Notes under the pieces: generated by a model
What the model was told of the DNA's origin: nothing
The model's input: the letters and a program-made list of their open reading frames with translations, nothing else
Database searches by the model: none
Shown: in pieces, positions 37,401 to 46,849 of the stretch
How positions within the stretch are numbered: the first letter of the stretch is position 1
How the letters are laid out: every line of letters starts with the position of its first letter
DNA from: Opisthocomus hoazin
Taxonomy: Eukaryota; Chordata; Aves; Opisthocomiformes; Opisthocomidae
Assembly (NCBI RefSeq): GCF_030867145.1
Contig: NC_134431.1
Location: 7,889,089-7,953,088, forward strand
DNA: 64,000 bases
Direction of reading: 5' to 3'
Position numbers and translations under genes: made by a program

Positions 37401-40400
37401 ACTTGGGTGCAGGGCTGGGTGGTTCATTCAGTGTGACTCCTTCATGACTGCCCTGTGTATTCAAGGTGTGACATGTTTGCTGTGCCCACTCCATGTGCTA
37501 CCAGCTCCTTTGCTCTGCAGAGACATTCCTCAAGTTTCTCCTTTCGGTGACCACCCAGCTCCCCAGGAGGGCTTTCTTGCCTTACATTTCCTGAAGTCCA
37601 CCCTTGGATGTCTCTGCTTTTGCATGCTTAGAAGTTTTCTCAGCAGTGGAGTCCATACCTTAACTTGAAATGTCTGGCAGCACCTGGCCTGACTTGTGTC
37701 TTCATCCTGAGCACACCAAGTCAGGTGGAAAATTGCACAGAACAAAGCATGCTTATGTCTCCCTTGACAGCTAGCATAAATTCAGAACAAAATTTTCTCC
37801 GTGAAGAAGAGATGCTTGGGATTCCTCATTGTGCAAAGAGGGAAGTCGCAAAGTGTCATCTTGCATGGTGCTAACTTCAAAGGGCACCTTCAGATTGCCA
37901 TAGCAGAACATAGGCAGGACTCTGGCCTGGCCTTTGTGTCCTCTTGGCAAGCGGTCTCATGCCAGTGCAAGTGTCTTGAGGTATTTCTGTTGCTCTTGAT
38001 TTAAGACAGCTTTTCAAGTAGGAAAAGCTGCCTTAAATCTTTGTGATAGACGAATGTGGTAGAGCAAAATGCTGTTAGCTTTCTTGAGAGATGCTGAGAT
38101 GGTTGGAAAGGTGATTTGGCTAAGCTCTCTCCCTTCTGTCTGTGCATTGAGGATCCATCAAAAGAAGCCCTCACTTGGGTCCCAGTGACATTTACCTGGA
38201 AGACCTCTCCAACCTGGATGAGGAGCAGGCGGCTCTCTATTTCCCCAGGAGGTATGGGTTGCCCCACTTGGCCAAGCTCAGACCTTCTTGAGCAATTCCG
38301 TTACAGCAAAGCACGGAGGTATGTCTGAAGCTATTGCCTGATCTTGCCACTGTTTCTTCTCTCGCCAGTAGTGACACAGAGCAAAGTTCAAAGCCTGTAG
38401 CAGACCCCAGCAGCTCTCTGTGTGTGCAGCTGCTGCCTGACTTGCCTGCTGACAGCCCCATGGGCTCCAACTCTGATTTGATGCCGGCAGTTGCCCTCTC
38501 GCTGTGTGGAGGCCTTGGGGGCAGCAGGCAGATCTCTCATGGTAGGTGGGAGCAGAGGGGGAATCTGCTGTCCTGAAACCCACTGTGTACACCAGTGGCA
38601 TGACACAACCTCTGTCCCACCAGAGAAGTTCATGGAGCATGTGGTCTCCTACCAGCAGTTTGCTGAGAATCCAGGACTCATCGATGACCCGAACCTGGTG
38701 ATACTGATCAACAAGAAGTGAGTGGCCTGCTTTTCCTTCTGCTTCATCCCGAGATGACCAGTGTGGCCCCTTTGTCCCTACAGAAATACTCCTGTAGGAG
38801 TGTGACTCCATCCCAGACAATGATTATACCGCAGTAGTTGTGGGAGGGGACCTTCTGGCCATGCTGCAGGATGGTGATCTGGAAACAGCCCTTGCTCCAG
38901 GACTGGTGATTTTCCCATTCCTCTTGCTTCTTCCAGGTATTACAACTGGGCAGTGGCTGCTCCCATGGTCCTGTCCCTGCAGGCTTTCCAGAGGAACATT
39001 CCTGAGGTCAGTGGTACAACACATTCACTGGCCATGCTTCTCAGCAGGGCTCGAAGAGTGCAGTGGGGCTGCAAGAGGCCAAGCTGCTCCTCTGGGGCTT
39101 TGTGGGAAGTCTGGGGCAGAGCTGAACATCACTCCAGCCCACAAACTCTGAGGTCTGTCCTTTCCCCCAGCGGTACCTCAAGGCGGCTTTTGGATACCTG
39201 GGTACCACTGATGCCTAGAGAGCAGCGATTTCCTTCTCAACAATCTCCTATTCTGATGGCTGTATCTGGGCAAGGCTGGGCAGAGCCAGGGACCCTGGCA
39301 GTCTGGAGGATTTGGGGCTGCATGAGCCCACTCCAGGGCTCTGTAGACCTGGCTGGGATTGTATGGAATAAGGCATTGGGATCTTTGTTTTTTCAAGCTG
39401 CATGAAGGGAACATGTCACTGTACCCTTCACCCCAAAACCACCTCGACTCGCAATGTGGCAGGAGTTACGCATCTTATCCTGTGAATAATTTTGCAAAGG
39501 TAACCCTGTCTGGACAAGGGTCTCCTTAGCCTGTTGGCAGCCGAGCGTCCCTGGGCTGAGGACTAACTTCATCCCATGTTCTGCCATGTTCACAGAGCAC
39601 CATCGACCGCCTGGTGAAGGAGAAGATGCCAAAGAAGGGCAGCAGGTGGTGGTTCTCCTGGAGGAGGAGAGAATTCCCAGCAGAGGAGGTGTCTGCAGTG
39701 GCGGCTGTGACAACCTTGTCCTCAGGGCACAGGAGTCATTCTGGTGGCTGGCAGGGGTGGGGGTAGGAGAGCAGCAGGGTCCCGGGGATGGCCTGAGGTT
39801 GAATATGAGAGTGGCTAGAGGGACCTGGGTGGAAAGTTGACTTCTGAAGGCTGTTGCTGTCCCCTCAGGTCTGTTAAATGCCTGGAGCAGCATTAACCAG
39901 CATTACCAACAACTGGTAACGCAGTAGAGTGGACCTTGTGCCCCTCATGCCACAGCCCAGGCACCACGTGTGCTTGCCGATCTCCCTGCCCCACCACAGC
40001 CCCAGGTTGTGGTTCCTCTTCCATGGGGCAATGTCCTCGTGAGGGCAGGGAGACTCATTGCCACCTCTCCTCTGGTATCGCCACGTTGAGTGGCAGTGAA
40101 GCGAAGCAGCCCCTGCTCCTGCCCTTGGCTCTGAGGTGCTAAGGACACCGCTCTCTGCCTGCAGCAGCCGAGGCCAGGGACAGCCAGCGCCGGGACGCTG
40201 CAGCACGACTCTGCTCAGCAGGGGTGAGTGCCTCCCTCCCAGGCTGCCTTTAGCGGTCTGTGCATGCTCTTGATCTCTCCTCCTCCTAAATGAACAGTTT
40301 TTCCCAAGTCTACCTTAACGTAATGAGGGTGGAAAGCCCCGTTAAGGCTCTGGCTGGCCTGGGTGCAGCCAAGGTCCTCCATGGCTGCTTCCTGGTGGGT

Positions 40401-43229
40401 GGGTTGTCCTGGGTCCCCTCCAGATCTCCCCCGGTGCTCACGGGGGAAGCTGTGGTCTACAGAGTAAAGCCAACATGCTTTTCCCTTCCCTGTGTAGGCA
40501 GGAGGAGGAGGTGTCAACCAGTGATGATGAGCCCCGGCACCCTGGAGCCATGTTAGCAGTGGATGCCCCTGCACAGAAATCTCAGCCAGCCTACAAGAAA
40601 TCCCTGCGACTCTCCTCTGAACAAATCGTATGTACTTCACTCCTGCTCCTTTGCTGCCTGCTTGTGTGTGCAGGGGGGAGACAACCCTGAAACGGGGACT
40701 TCTCTACTCCTAACTTCGTGTTTTTATACGGCATCTAAGTATTTTGCCCTGGGTGGTCACCCTGTAGAGGCTCGGGGTCTCTGCTCTGGCTGGGTGGCAT
40801 TCTGGCCTCTGGCAAGCCTTGGGCTGATGTCAGTCAGTGCTGGTGTACTGCATGTGTTCCCCTGCTGTCACAGGGAAGGCTGAACCTGCAGGACGGCCCC
40901 AACGAGGTGGCGTTCAGCGTGACAACTCAGTACCAGGGCACGTGCCGCTGCGAGGCCACCATCTACCTGTGGAACTGGGACGACAAGGTGGTGATCTCGG
41001 ACATTGACGGCACCATCACCAAGTAAAGGGCCTTTCTCCCACCCCACATCCCCGTTCCTCCCCTGTTAGGGGAAAGTGTCTTTTCAAGGTTTGCGTTAGC
41101 AGCCGGAAGGGACCACAAACCCCACCGCCTTCCAGATACCTGCTGGGCTGGATCATCCTAACCCGGTCTCCTTTCCTTCTAGGTCGGATGCTCTTGGGCA
41201 CATCTTGCCACATCTGGGAAAAGACTGGACTCATCATGGGATTGTTACGCTCTTTCACAAAATCCACCTGTAGGTGTTGGATCAACCGAGGCCAAGGGGC
41301 GGTGGGGGGGTGATGGAGGAGGGGCTGAGTGGGAGCCAGAGCCAGGGCTCCTCACTCACTGTCGCTGGCTGAAATAGCCAGATTTTCTGCCGTCAGGGGC
41401 GGCTGATGCTTGCTGCGCTGCTTGGATGGCGTTGGGGGGTGAAAGCAGGGGGCTTCCCCCGGGTGCTGGGAGCAGGTGCTTGCGTTGCCCACCCTGGGAG
41501 AGGAGCGTGTGTCGGTGGGGGGCTTTGCTGGGGGGATGGAGCTGAGATGGCACGAGATCACGCCCGAGAGGCCGCAGCAGTCGCAGACGGATGCCTTCGG
41601 GTGCAGCAGTGCCGGGGGGGTCCACCCGGCTGGGACCCCCCCCCCTCCCACTCCGAGGTGCGGTGCCGTCCCGCACCCGGCTGGCAGCGGGTCCCCGGCC
41701 CATGGCACTGGTGGCCACGGAGAGGCACTGTGGGCCCGCGGACGGCTCGTCCCGCTCCCGGGGGGCTGCGGGGCTGCCGCTCCCGCAAGAGCCGCGCACC
41801 CACCCCCGCCCGAGCTGCCCTCCGCCCGCTGGCTCCTCGGGGCTGCGGTGAAGGTGCGGGGCTGGACGTCCCGTCTGGCTGCGTGGGTGCCGAGCTGCTT
41901 TGCAGCCGGGGTGGGCGTGCAGCTGCTGGGGGGGGGCTGCGGGGGGTGATGCGGGGATCCCCCTCTGCTCCCCAGCAGCGAGGCAGACGGCGATCCGTTT
42001 TTAGGCTGAGTCACGCTGTTTGTGAAGCCACCTTGCCTGCTTGGAGGGGTGAGCAGGGTTTGGGGCTTAGGCCAGGTATCCAGCCTCATCCTCCCTCTTC
42101 CTCCTCTACCTCGGGGCAGGAGTGGAGGACGCCTCGTCCAGGGCAGAGCTCAGAGGGCTTCCCTGTGCTCTCTCTAGGAATGGCTACAAGTTCCTCTACT
42201 GCTCAGCCAGAGCGATTGGCATGGCTCATGTCACCAAAGGCTACCTCAAATGGGTCAACGAGCAAGGCTGTGCGCTCCCCAAGGGCCCCATCCTGCTCGC
42301 CCCCAGCAGCCTCTTCTCTGCCTTCCACAGGTACCGTGTCCCCTCCTCCTCCCCAGCCCTGCACCTCCTGCGTCTCTGGGGACAGCACCCCCTTCCCCAG
42401 CTCGACGCTGAGGGATGTCACAGCCTTAAGCTGCTTCTGGCCTCCTTAGCGCAGGGTGCCTTTCATGAGAGGCACCAGGGGAGCTGCCTGTCCTCCCTGG
42501 AGCTTCACGGGGAAGCCCCTGCAGTGCACGAAATCTCTTTTCAAATGGCTGCTTTGAGCCCCGCGCAGCCTGGCTGCCCACAGGCCTGGCCCCCTGATGC
42601 CGCTCTGACCTCTGCTCTGTGCACGCATCTTGTGCTGCAGGGAGGTGATTGAGAAGAAGCCAGAGGTGTTCAAGATCGCCTGCTTGATGGACATCCAAAA
42701 CCTGTTTGCCACGAAGCTGCCCTTCTACGCGGCCTTCGGGAACAGAGCAAATGTGAGGGGGTCTCCTGGGGCAGAGGGGTGGCTGAGGCCAAGGTGGTGG
42801 TGGTGCCTTCCTGCAGCTCTCACGCCGTGCTGGCCTTCCTTGGGCAGGATGTCTACGCTTACAAGCAAGTGGGCCTGCCGGAGAGCCGCATATTCACGGT
42901 CAACCCCAAGGGAGAGCTGATCCAGGAGCTCACGAAGAACCACAAGTCAACGTAAGTGACCTGCTTGTTAATCTTTGGATTAACCTGGGTTTGACCCAGT
43001 GAAGCATCTCGTGGGGGTTTGTTTGCATTTCTACGCCAATGACTGAGTCAGCTTATTGCTGCAACTTCTTGCTTACCCCCATAGGTACGAGCGGCTGTCG
43101 GAGCTGGTGGAGCTGATCTTCCCTCCCCTGGGGCAGAGCGGGAGCGTTGCTCTGGTGTGTCCAGAGTACAGCCACTTTGCCTACTGGAGATCTCCACTGC
43201 CTGCTGTTGACTTGGAGGCCTTCTCCTGA
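34228..43229 (+). CDS. LPIN3: Lipin 3, phosphatidate phosphatase (whole coding span, 19 coding exons)
   Basis: LPIN3 encodes a Mg-dependent phosphatidate phosphatase that makes diacylglycerol from phosphatidate in triglyceride and phospholipid synthesis. It acts at the ER membrane, and lipins also act as nuclear coactivators. Joined coding exons: 34228-34419, 34762-34857, 35631-35866, 36090-36197, 36626-36746, 36916-37345, 38152-38251, 38369-38541, 38624-38717, 38937-39006, 39596-39688, 40165-40223, 40498-40627, 40874-41022, 41183-41269, 42178-42330, 42641-42752, 42848-42951 and 43085-43229. The sum is 2652 bases, 883 residues plus stop (human LPIN3 is about 850). Phases agree at every junction. 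Seen: N-LIP domain from MNYVGQ with HVRF (49-52) and Gly84, a basic nuclear-localisation run (135-144), catalytic DIDGT (677-681), coactivator-type LGHIL (688-692), and HAD motifs around Ser722, Lys748 and GNR..D (797-802). The lipin identity is certain. LPIN3 over LPIN1/2 rests on the short divergent middle region and the EMILIN3 neighbour. Confidence 0.96.
34762..34857 (+). CDS. LPIN3: LPIN3 coding exon b (residues 65-96)
   Basis: This exon completes the N-LIP core ([18 protein letters not shown], then NGEAFFIQE). Gly84, the residue changed in the mouse lipin-1 fld2j allele, is kept. Two in-phase donors are possible: GAG|GTTGGT at 34857 fits the expected ten-residue spacing to the next conserved block, while GAG|GTGAAT at 34848 has the better donor sequence. 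The second would shorten the protein by three residues. Confidence 0.88.
35631..35866 (+). CDS. LPIN3: LPIN3 coding exon c (residues 97-175), nuclear localisation run
   Basis: After TTGTAG the frame gives [11 protein letters not shown], the conserved lipin block after N-LIP with a Thr-Ser-Pro phosphosite context. Then comes the basic run [10 protein letters not shown] (135-144), the lipin nuclear-localisation and phosphatidate-binding signal. It ends GG|GTGAGT in phase 2. Confidence 0.94.
36090..36197 (+). CDS. LPIN3: LPIN3 coding exon d (residues 175-211)
   Basis: The acceptor is TTTGCAG. The exon encodes [14 protein letters not shown] and then [10 protein letters not shown], matching the lipin YSDGE block. 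It ends AG|GTAACA. Confidence 0.93.
36445..36548 (+). mobile_element. Possible MIR-like remnant in an LPIN3 intron
   Basis: TTGGGCCTCAGCTTCCCA, then TCATCTGTAAG, then CCAACCTTACAGGGTTCTTG follow the order of the MIR 3' half (TGCCTCAGTTTCC, TCATCTGTAAAATG, ACCTACCTCATAGGGTTGTTG). The blocks are diverged, so the call is tentative. Confidence 0.4.
36626..36746 (+). CDS. LPIN3: LPIN3 coding exon e (residues 211-251)
   Basis: The acceptor is TTCTTGTAG. The exon encodes [11 protein letters not shown] and then [13 protein letters not shown], a hallmark lipin block. It ends CAG|GTGAGA in phase 0. Confidence 0.95.
36916..37345 (+). CDS. LPIN3: LPIN3 coding exon f (residues 252-395), variable region
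   Basis: This is the longest coding exon and the poorly conserved, Pro/Ser/Glu-rich middle of the protein. It starts [11 protein letters not shown] and ends CGAG|GTGAGT in phase 1. The acceptor TTCTTTGAG has an unusual G at -3, but the start matches the family exon border after WGRLPQ and the frame is open throughout. Confidence 0.88.
38152..38251 (+). CDS. LPIN3: LPIN3 coding exon g (residues 395-428)
   Basis: It encodes [16 protein letters not shown] and then AALYFP, a conserved lipin block. The acceptor GCATTGAG again has G at -3. The exon ends AG|GTATGG in phase 2. Confidence 0.93.
38369..38541 (+). CDS. LPIN3: LPIN3 coding exon h (residues 428-486)
   Basis: The acceptor is CTCGCCAG. 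The exon is Ser-rich, then gives [15 protein letters not shown], a conserved lipin block. It ends G|GTAGGT in phase 1. Confidence 0.93.
38624..38717 (+). CDS. LPIN3: LPIN3 coding exon i (residues 486-517)
   Basis: It encodes [13 protein letters not shown] and then [11 protein letters not shown], a conserved lipin block. The acceptor is CCCACCAG and the donor AA|GTGAGT. Confidence 0.95.
38937..39006 (+). CDS. LPIN3: LPIN3 coding exon j (residues 517-540)
   Basis: It encodes [18 protein letters not shown], close to the lipin family consensus. The acceptor is TTCTTCCAG and the donor GAG|GTCAGT, phase 0. Confidence 0.95.
39596..39688 (+). CDS. LPIN3: LPIN3 coding exon k (residues 541-571)
   Basis: It encodes [15 protein letters not shown] and then RWWFSWRRR, a lipin hallmark. 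The acceptor is TTCACAG and the donor GAG|GTGTCT, phase 0. Confidence 0.95.
40162..40167 (+). promoter_or_regulatory. LPIN3: NAGNAG tandem splice acceptor in LPIN3
   Basis: CAGCAG follows a CTCTCTGCCTG tract. Either AG keeps the frame, with or without one Gln. This class of acceptor commonly gives both products. Confidence 0.6.
40165..40223 (+). CDS. LPIN3: LPIN3 coding exon l (residues 572-591), short linker exon
   Basis: This 59-base exon gives a low-complexity linker ([11 protein letters not shown]...) with no strong family match. It is chosen because its phases fit both neighbours (0 in, 2 out) and its donor GG|GTGAGT is strong. The acceptor is a CAGCAG tandem: using the second AG would start at 40168 and remove one Gln. 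Confidence 0.7.
40498..40627 (+). CDS. LPIN3: LPIN3 coding exon m (residues 591-634)
   Basis: It encodes an acidic-serine stretch ([10 protein letters not shown]), then [12 protein letters not shown] leading into the C-LIP domain. The acceptor is TGTGTAG and the donor ATC|GTATGT, phase 0. Confidence 0.94.
40874..41022 (+). CDS. LPIN3: LPIN3 coding exon n (residues 635-684), catalytic DxDxT
   Basis: It encodes [20 protein letters not shown] and then [22 protein letters not shown] at residues 677-681 (codons 41000-41014) is the catalytic HAD motif, with Asp677 as the expected nucleophile. The donor is AA|GTAAAG. Confidence 0.97.
41183..41269 (+). CDS. LPIN3: LPIN3 coding exon o (residues 684-713), LxxIL motif
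   Basis: It encodes [24 protein letters not shown] (688-692) is the nuclear-receptor coactivator motif of lipins. The donor is CT|GTAGGT, so reading through the intron meets TAG at once. Confidence 0.97.
41400..42000. promoter_or_regulatory. CpG-rich block inside an LPIN3 intron
   Basis: The intron between the LxxIL exon and the SARAIG exon holds a block dense in CpG (highest about 41560-41900) with C and G runs. It is stop-poor on both strands, giving 347-codon plus and 245-codon minus open frames that show no family resemblance. It could be an intragenic CpG island or enhancer, or just biased GC content. It shows no protein-coding sign. Confidence 0.5.
42178..42330 (+). CDS. LPIN3: LPIN3 coding exon p (residues 713-764)
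   Basis: It encodes [16 protein letters not shown] (Ser722 in the HAD motif II position), then [19 protein letters not shown] (Lys748 in the HAD lysine position). The acceptor is CTCTCTAG and the donor AG|GTACCG. Confidence 0.96.
42641..42752 (+). CDS. LPIN3: LPIN3 coding exon q (residues 764-801)
   Basis: It encodes [15 protein letters not shown] and then [10 protein letters not shown], ending within HAD motif IV. The acceptor is GTGCTGCAG and the donor AAT|GTGAGG. Confidence 0.96.
42848..42951 (+). CDS. LPIN3: LPIN3 coding exon r (residues 802-836)
   Basis: It starts with Asp802, which completes the GNR..D motif, then [19 protein letters not shown]. The donor is AC|GTAAGT. Confidence 0.96.
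43085..43229 (+). CDS. LPIN3: LPIN3 last coding exon (residues 836-883)
   Basis: It encodes [15 protein letters not shown] and then [18 protein letters not shown] followed by TGA (43227-43229), the usual lipin C-terminus. The acceptor is CCCCATAG. Confidence 0.95.
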
Positions 43230-43735
43230 CCCTGTTACCCATGGAGACCTGACCCGGGGCTCTCCTGGGCATCCTCTGCCGGGACTGGATGCTCCAGATG
43301 CACCTCCTCACCCCTGTTTGCTGTTCAGGCACTTTGTACTTGTAATACGGGTCATGTTCTGCACTAGAAATGCCTCTCTTCCAGGGCTGACTGGGGGTAA
43401 GGGGGAGCTCTGACTCTACAAAAACTCCATTTACTAAATGGAAATTCCCATCAGCTGGGTCTTGTCTTAAAGTCCTTAACACACTTAAAAGCCTGGCTCT
43501 TTTTTAAAGGTGGTGGTGGGTCACTGTCTTGTTTATTGATGGTGTAGCTCTCTCTCTACCTCCAGTATGACCAGTGTTCCCAGACAGTCCAGCTACCTGC
43601 GGTTTGGTAACTGATGGAGTAAAGCTGTGCCATGGCTTAACAAGTTGTTAAGGTGGATGGAAGCTGTTGGGGGTTTGAGTTTCCTTCACTAATAGAAATA
43701 ATTAATAAATAAAGCCTTAATTCAGGCTGTCTCTT
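43230..43735 (+). other. LPIN3: LPIN3 3' untranslated region
   Basis: About 500 bases from the TGA to just past the AATAAA signals. It contains the near-palindrome CTTAACAAGTTGTTAAG at 43636-43652. Confidence 0.75.
43704..43713 (+). terminator. LPIN3: LPIN3 polyadenylation signals (two overlapping AATAAA)
   Basis: AATAAATAAA at 43704-43713 holds two overlapping canonical signals, followed within 30 bases by GT-rich sequence (GGCTGTCTCTTGTCC). The distance of about 480 bases from the stop is normal. Confidence 0.8.
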
Positions 43736-46620
43736 GTCCATTGTAGCCCTGTGCATGGAAGTGGGAGCCAGGCTCCGTGTCCTTTTACAAACGTGGCTGG
43801 GTTTATCCTGCTGAACTGCCCTGCCATGGGGGCTGGGTCTTGGCGGAGATGGGAGCAGGACCTGCAGCCTACTCAGCCTGTGGAGCAGCTGCACTAGAAA
43901 AGGACTTTTTTTCTTTTTTTTTTTTTTGCCTACTACCTTCAGGTAATGTTGCAAAATTGTTTTAATACAGGATGCAAACCTGGGCTTTGTGTGTGTGCAT
44001 GAATCTCTCCTGTACTGGTAGCCTGTTATAACCTTAGGCCAGGGCAGGAGCTTATTCCTGTGACCTTGTATTGGAGCGTTCAGGTGAAGCTGGGCTGGGC
44101 CTGGACCCGCTCCGCTGTGCGTTCAGCCAGCCTCAGCCCCTGCTCTGGGAGCTCTCGGCTGTAACTACGTAAAACAAACGGGGCAGGAGCACTGCTGGGC
44201 TCCTTCCTCCAGTCTGGCACCCAGCTTCTCCTTCCCCCACCACTGTGTGCGAGTGTAAATCATCTCCTGGTCTGCCTGCCTCCGTGCTTTAACTCTAGCT
44301 CTGCTTTTCTGAAAGCCACACAAGTCATTTCGATCCTGGAAACCTCAGCAAGAAATACTTTATTTTCTTCCTTTCCAGTACAAAAACCTTTTTAGCTTTT
44401 AAGATCTGAACAAATGTACAAGGTTTTAAAAACAACAAAATGTGGCCTTTTAACAGGATCAGTTATCAACTGCCTTGGAAAGCTCCCTGCACAAGGACAA
44501 CCACGTGGGCACCATCTCCTTCCCTCCCTGCAAGAAAAAAAACAAAAAATGCCCTATTTTGTACAAAAAAGTTCCTTTCACTTTTTAAACATGAACAGGT
44601 GAGAACTGAAATACCAACTGTCTGTAGCTTCAAGTGATGAGTCAGGAATAGTCCAAACATAGCACCATTTTCTGGAAGGTCGGACTTCTTCCTTCTCTGA
44701 GTTTTTCTATGGCCAGTCCCGGCCCCCTCTGTGCTGGAGGAAGCTGTTGCTCTTCAGCTGCTCTCTAACCCAGCCCTGGCCGGGGAAGGGGTGAGCCTGG
44801 CCCTTGGATTAATTTTCTCTTTGGTTGCTGCAGCCCTTTTTCTCCCTGTTGTGAGCAGATGGGGAGGGAGCTTGGGCAGGATCCTCCTGGCCCATTACAA
44901 AGTGCTGATGGCTGGCTTGAGATTCCTTCCAGGGGCTGGAGGAAGAAAAAGTAGGGTTTGTTGTCTAAAAGCAGGATTTACAGGATGCTGGAGGTTACTT
45001 GTCTGCTGAAGAAGTGTCTCAGCAGCTGCAACGTAGCTCCAGAGCAGCAAGAATGGGTTCTGGTGGTGTGAGTATCTGGCAGCCGGCGGGTCTGAGAGTG
45101 GTGGGAGGCCAAGGTCCCCTCTCCATGCTCCTACAGCTCCTCTGGCACGGGAGAGAGCTTTTGGCCCATCAGGGTAACATGACGTAGCCAACTGGACTCG
45201 GTGATCCCTGTGGTCCTCCCCAGCCTGGAAGCATCTGCTTCAGGGAGCTCATCCAGTTTTTTTGGAGGAGAAAAGGTGCCCAGATGCATCTCTGCTGGGA
45301 GCTGCAGCTGCTTTGTGCTGGTCAGAGCACAGAGCTGCTCCTTTGTGGGCTGGAGGGGAGCAGGGGGGGACTCGTGGTGCAGAAGAGCAGGGATGACCTG
45401 GTGAGGGTGATAGGCACAAGGTGGGAGCTGAAGGCTCGCTGCTGTGGAAGCATCCATGAGCTGCAACGTTGAGCTGACAGAAAAATGTGTTCCTCTGCTA
45501 TAAAGTGCCAGAGCTGGTCAGATGGAGGCTCTTTAATTTCCTCTTCGTCCTTTCTGGTAATGAAATCCCCGTTGGCTAGGCAGTGGAGGGCACCGGTGCT
45601 GGACGCCCCAGGAGAGGTGAGTTTTGTGTGCAACAGCTGCACAGTCCAGGCGCCGGCTCCATAGGGCAGGGTTGGAGTTGCTGAGGAGCTCGTACAACCT
45701 TCTCCAGCCTACCTGTTTGTGGGAAACTAGAGTCAAGCTGGGTAAATCATTTTTCTGTTCCCAGGCTGAGCTGAGGAGATGTCTCGAGAGGTCTTCTCAA
45801 AGGTGCCCTGCCTCCCTGTCCCCAGTGCTCTGCGCTGGCGCTGGTCCCCAGGCAGCTGGCATCCCAGCAGGCTCAGAGGAGCGCAAGGAGGACGCAGGCT
45901 CCTGCTCCTGTGCTGCCGGACCGGGAAAGCCCCATGCTCACACCCTGGAGCAGCAGCAGTTCTGCCCCGGGATGAGGTGAGGGAAACCATGTTCACAGTT
46001 CAAGCAATAAAACAGGAGAGAACTAGAGCTGGAGGACAGGACTGCTCCATGCCTGTCTCCATCTCTGCAGAGACCAATGGACACACATCTCTTTGGGGAA
46101 GACACAAGTTTTCCATAACCCTTCGTGTCAGTCCCAGGTGTGACCAGAGAGCGCAGTGAAGTGGGACTGCAGAGCACGGCAGCCCCGAGCGTCCGCTGCT
46201 GCGGCCGTTTGAAGCTGCTCAGGGTGGTTCTTCAAAATAGGGCAAGAGGCGTGGGGGCAGCAAGAGGAAACCGCAATCAGATGAGCACCACGACAGCGGA
46301 TTGTTCAAAAACATACATACACATACCATATATATATGCATATCTGTGTTTTCCTAATACATATCCTCATATGCTCTGTAAGGCATGTGCGTTTGCATGG
46401 AGTATAAATGGATTTACCGTACAGGAGGAGGGCTGCCGTCTCGGAGAGGGGAAGGCAGTTCCCAGGAGGATGTGTGAATACGTGTGTTCTTTGAACCGTG
46501 CAATTCCTGTGGTGAGGTTTTTTCCCCTGCAAGGAGCCGTGGCTCCGCTCAGCCCCTGGATTAAGACACAGGTGGTCTTTAGGTCAGAGAAACTCTATTT
46601 TTCAACTGACAACTAGATGG
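43736..46620. other. Gap between the convergent 3' ends of LPIN3 and EMILIN3
   Basis: No coding exon was seen. A minus-strand TTTATT (AATAAA on that strand) at about 44357 follows AT-rich DNA and may be a distal EMILIN3 polyadenylation site, which would make much of this gap EMILIN3 3'-untranslated sequence. A TA/CATA-rich microsatellite lies at 46311-46339. Confidence 0.55.
46311..46339. repeat. CATA/TA microsatellite
   Basis: ACATACATACACATACC followed by ATATATATATGCATAT. A simple repeat, probably within or next to the EMILIN3 3' flank. Confidence 0.85.
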
Positions 46621-46621
46621 T

Positions 46622-46627
46622 TTTATT
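46622..46627 (-). terminator. EMILIN3: Proximal EMILIN3 polyadenylation signal
   Basis: TTTATT on the plus strand reads AATAAA on the minus strand, about 365 bases past the EMILIN3 stop. A farther signal near 44357 could give a longer transcript. Confidence 0.55.
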
Positions 46628-46836
46628 CTTCAAGAAGCGATAAATCCACAAAAATAAAACAATAATTAAAAAAAAAAGAGTTCCCGCCCCCAGTTTCCTC
46701 CTGAATCGTCCTTCTGGGGTCATCAGCCCAGGAGCCAAGCAACGCCCCCGGCTGCACCACGGCCGGGACAGCTGCTGAGGGGCGGGAGGCGAGCACCCTC
46801 ACGGCAGAGCTACGGAAAAGTGGGGCTGACGAGATT

Positions 46837-46849
46837 GGGGGGGGGGGGG
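46837..46849. repeat. 13-base poly-G run (poly-C in the EMILIN3 transcript)
   Basis: An uninterrupted G run within the EMILIN3 3'-untranslated region. Length is uncertain. Confidence 0.9.

Larger units (their letters stand above)
34420..42640 (+). other. LPIN3: LPIN3 introns longer than 300 bases
   Basis: Introns of more than 300 bases lie at 34420-34761, 34858-35630, 36198-36625, 37346-38151, 39007-39595, 39689-40164, 41270-42177 and 42331-42640. Apart from a MIR-like scrap near 36.5 kb and the CpG-rich block at 41.4-42.1 kb, I see no structure in them. Confidence 0.8.

Noticed and set aside
41406-42449. 347-codon plus-strand and 245-codon minus-strand frames within an LPIN3 intron
   Set aside because: Explained by the CpG-rich intron. 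The plus frame overlaps a real LPIN3 exon in the wrong phase.
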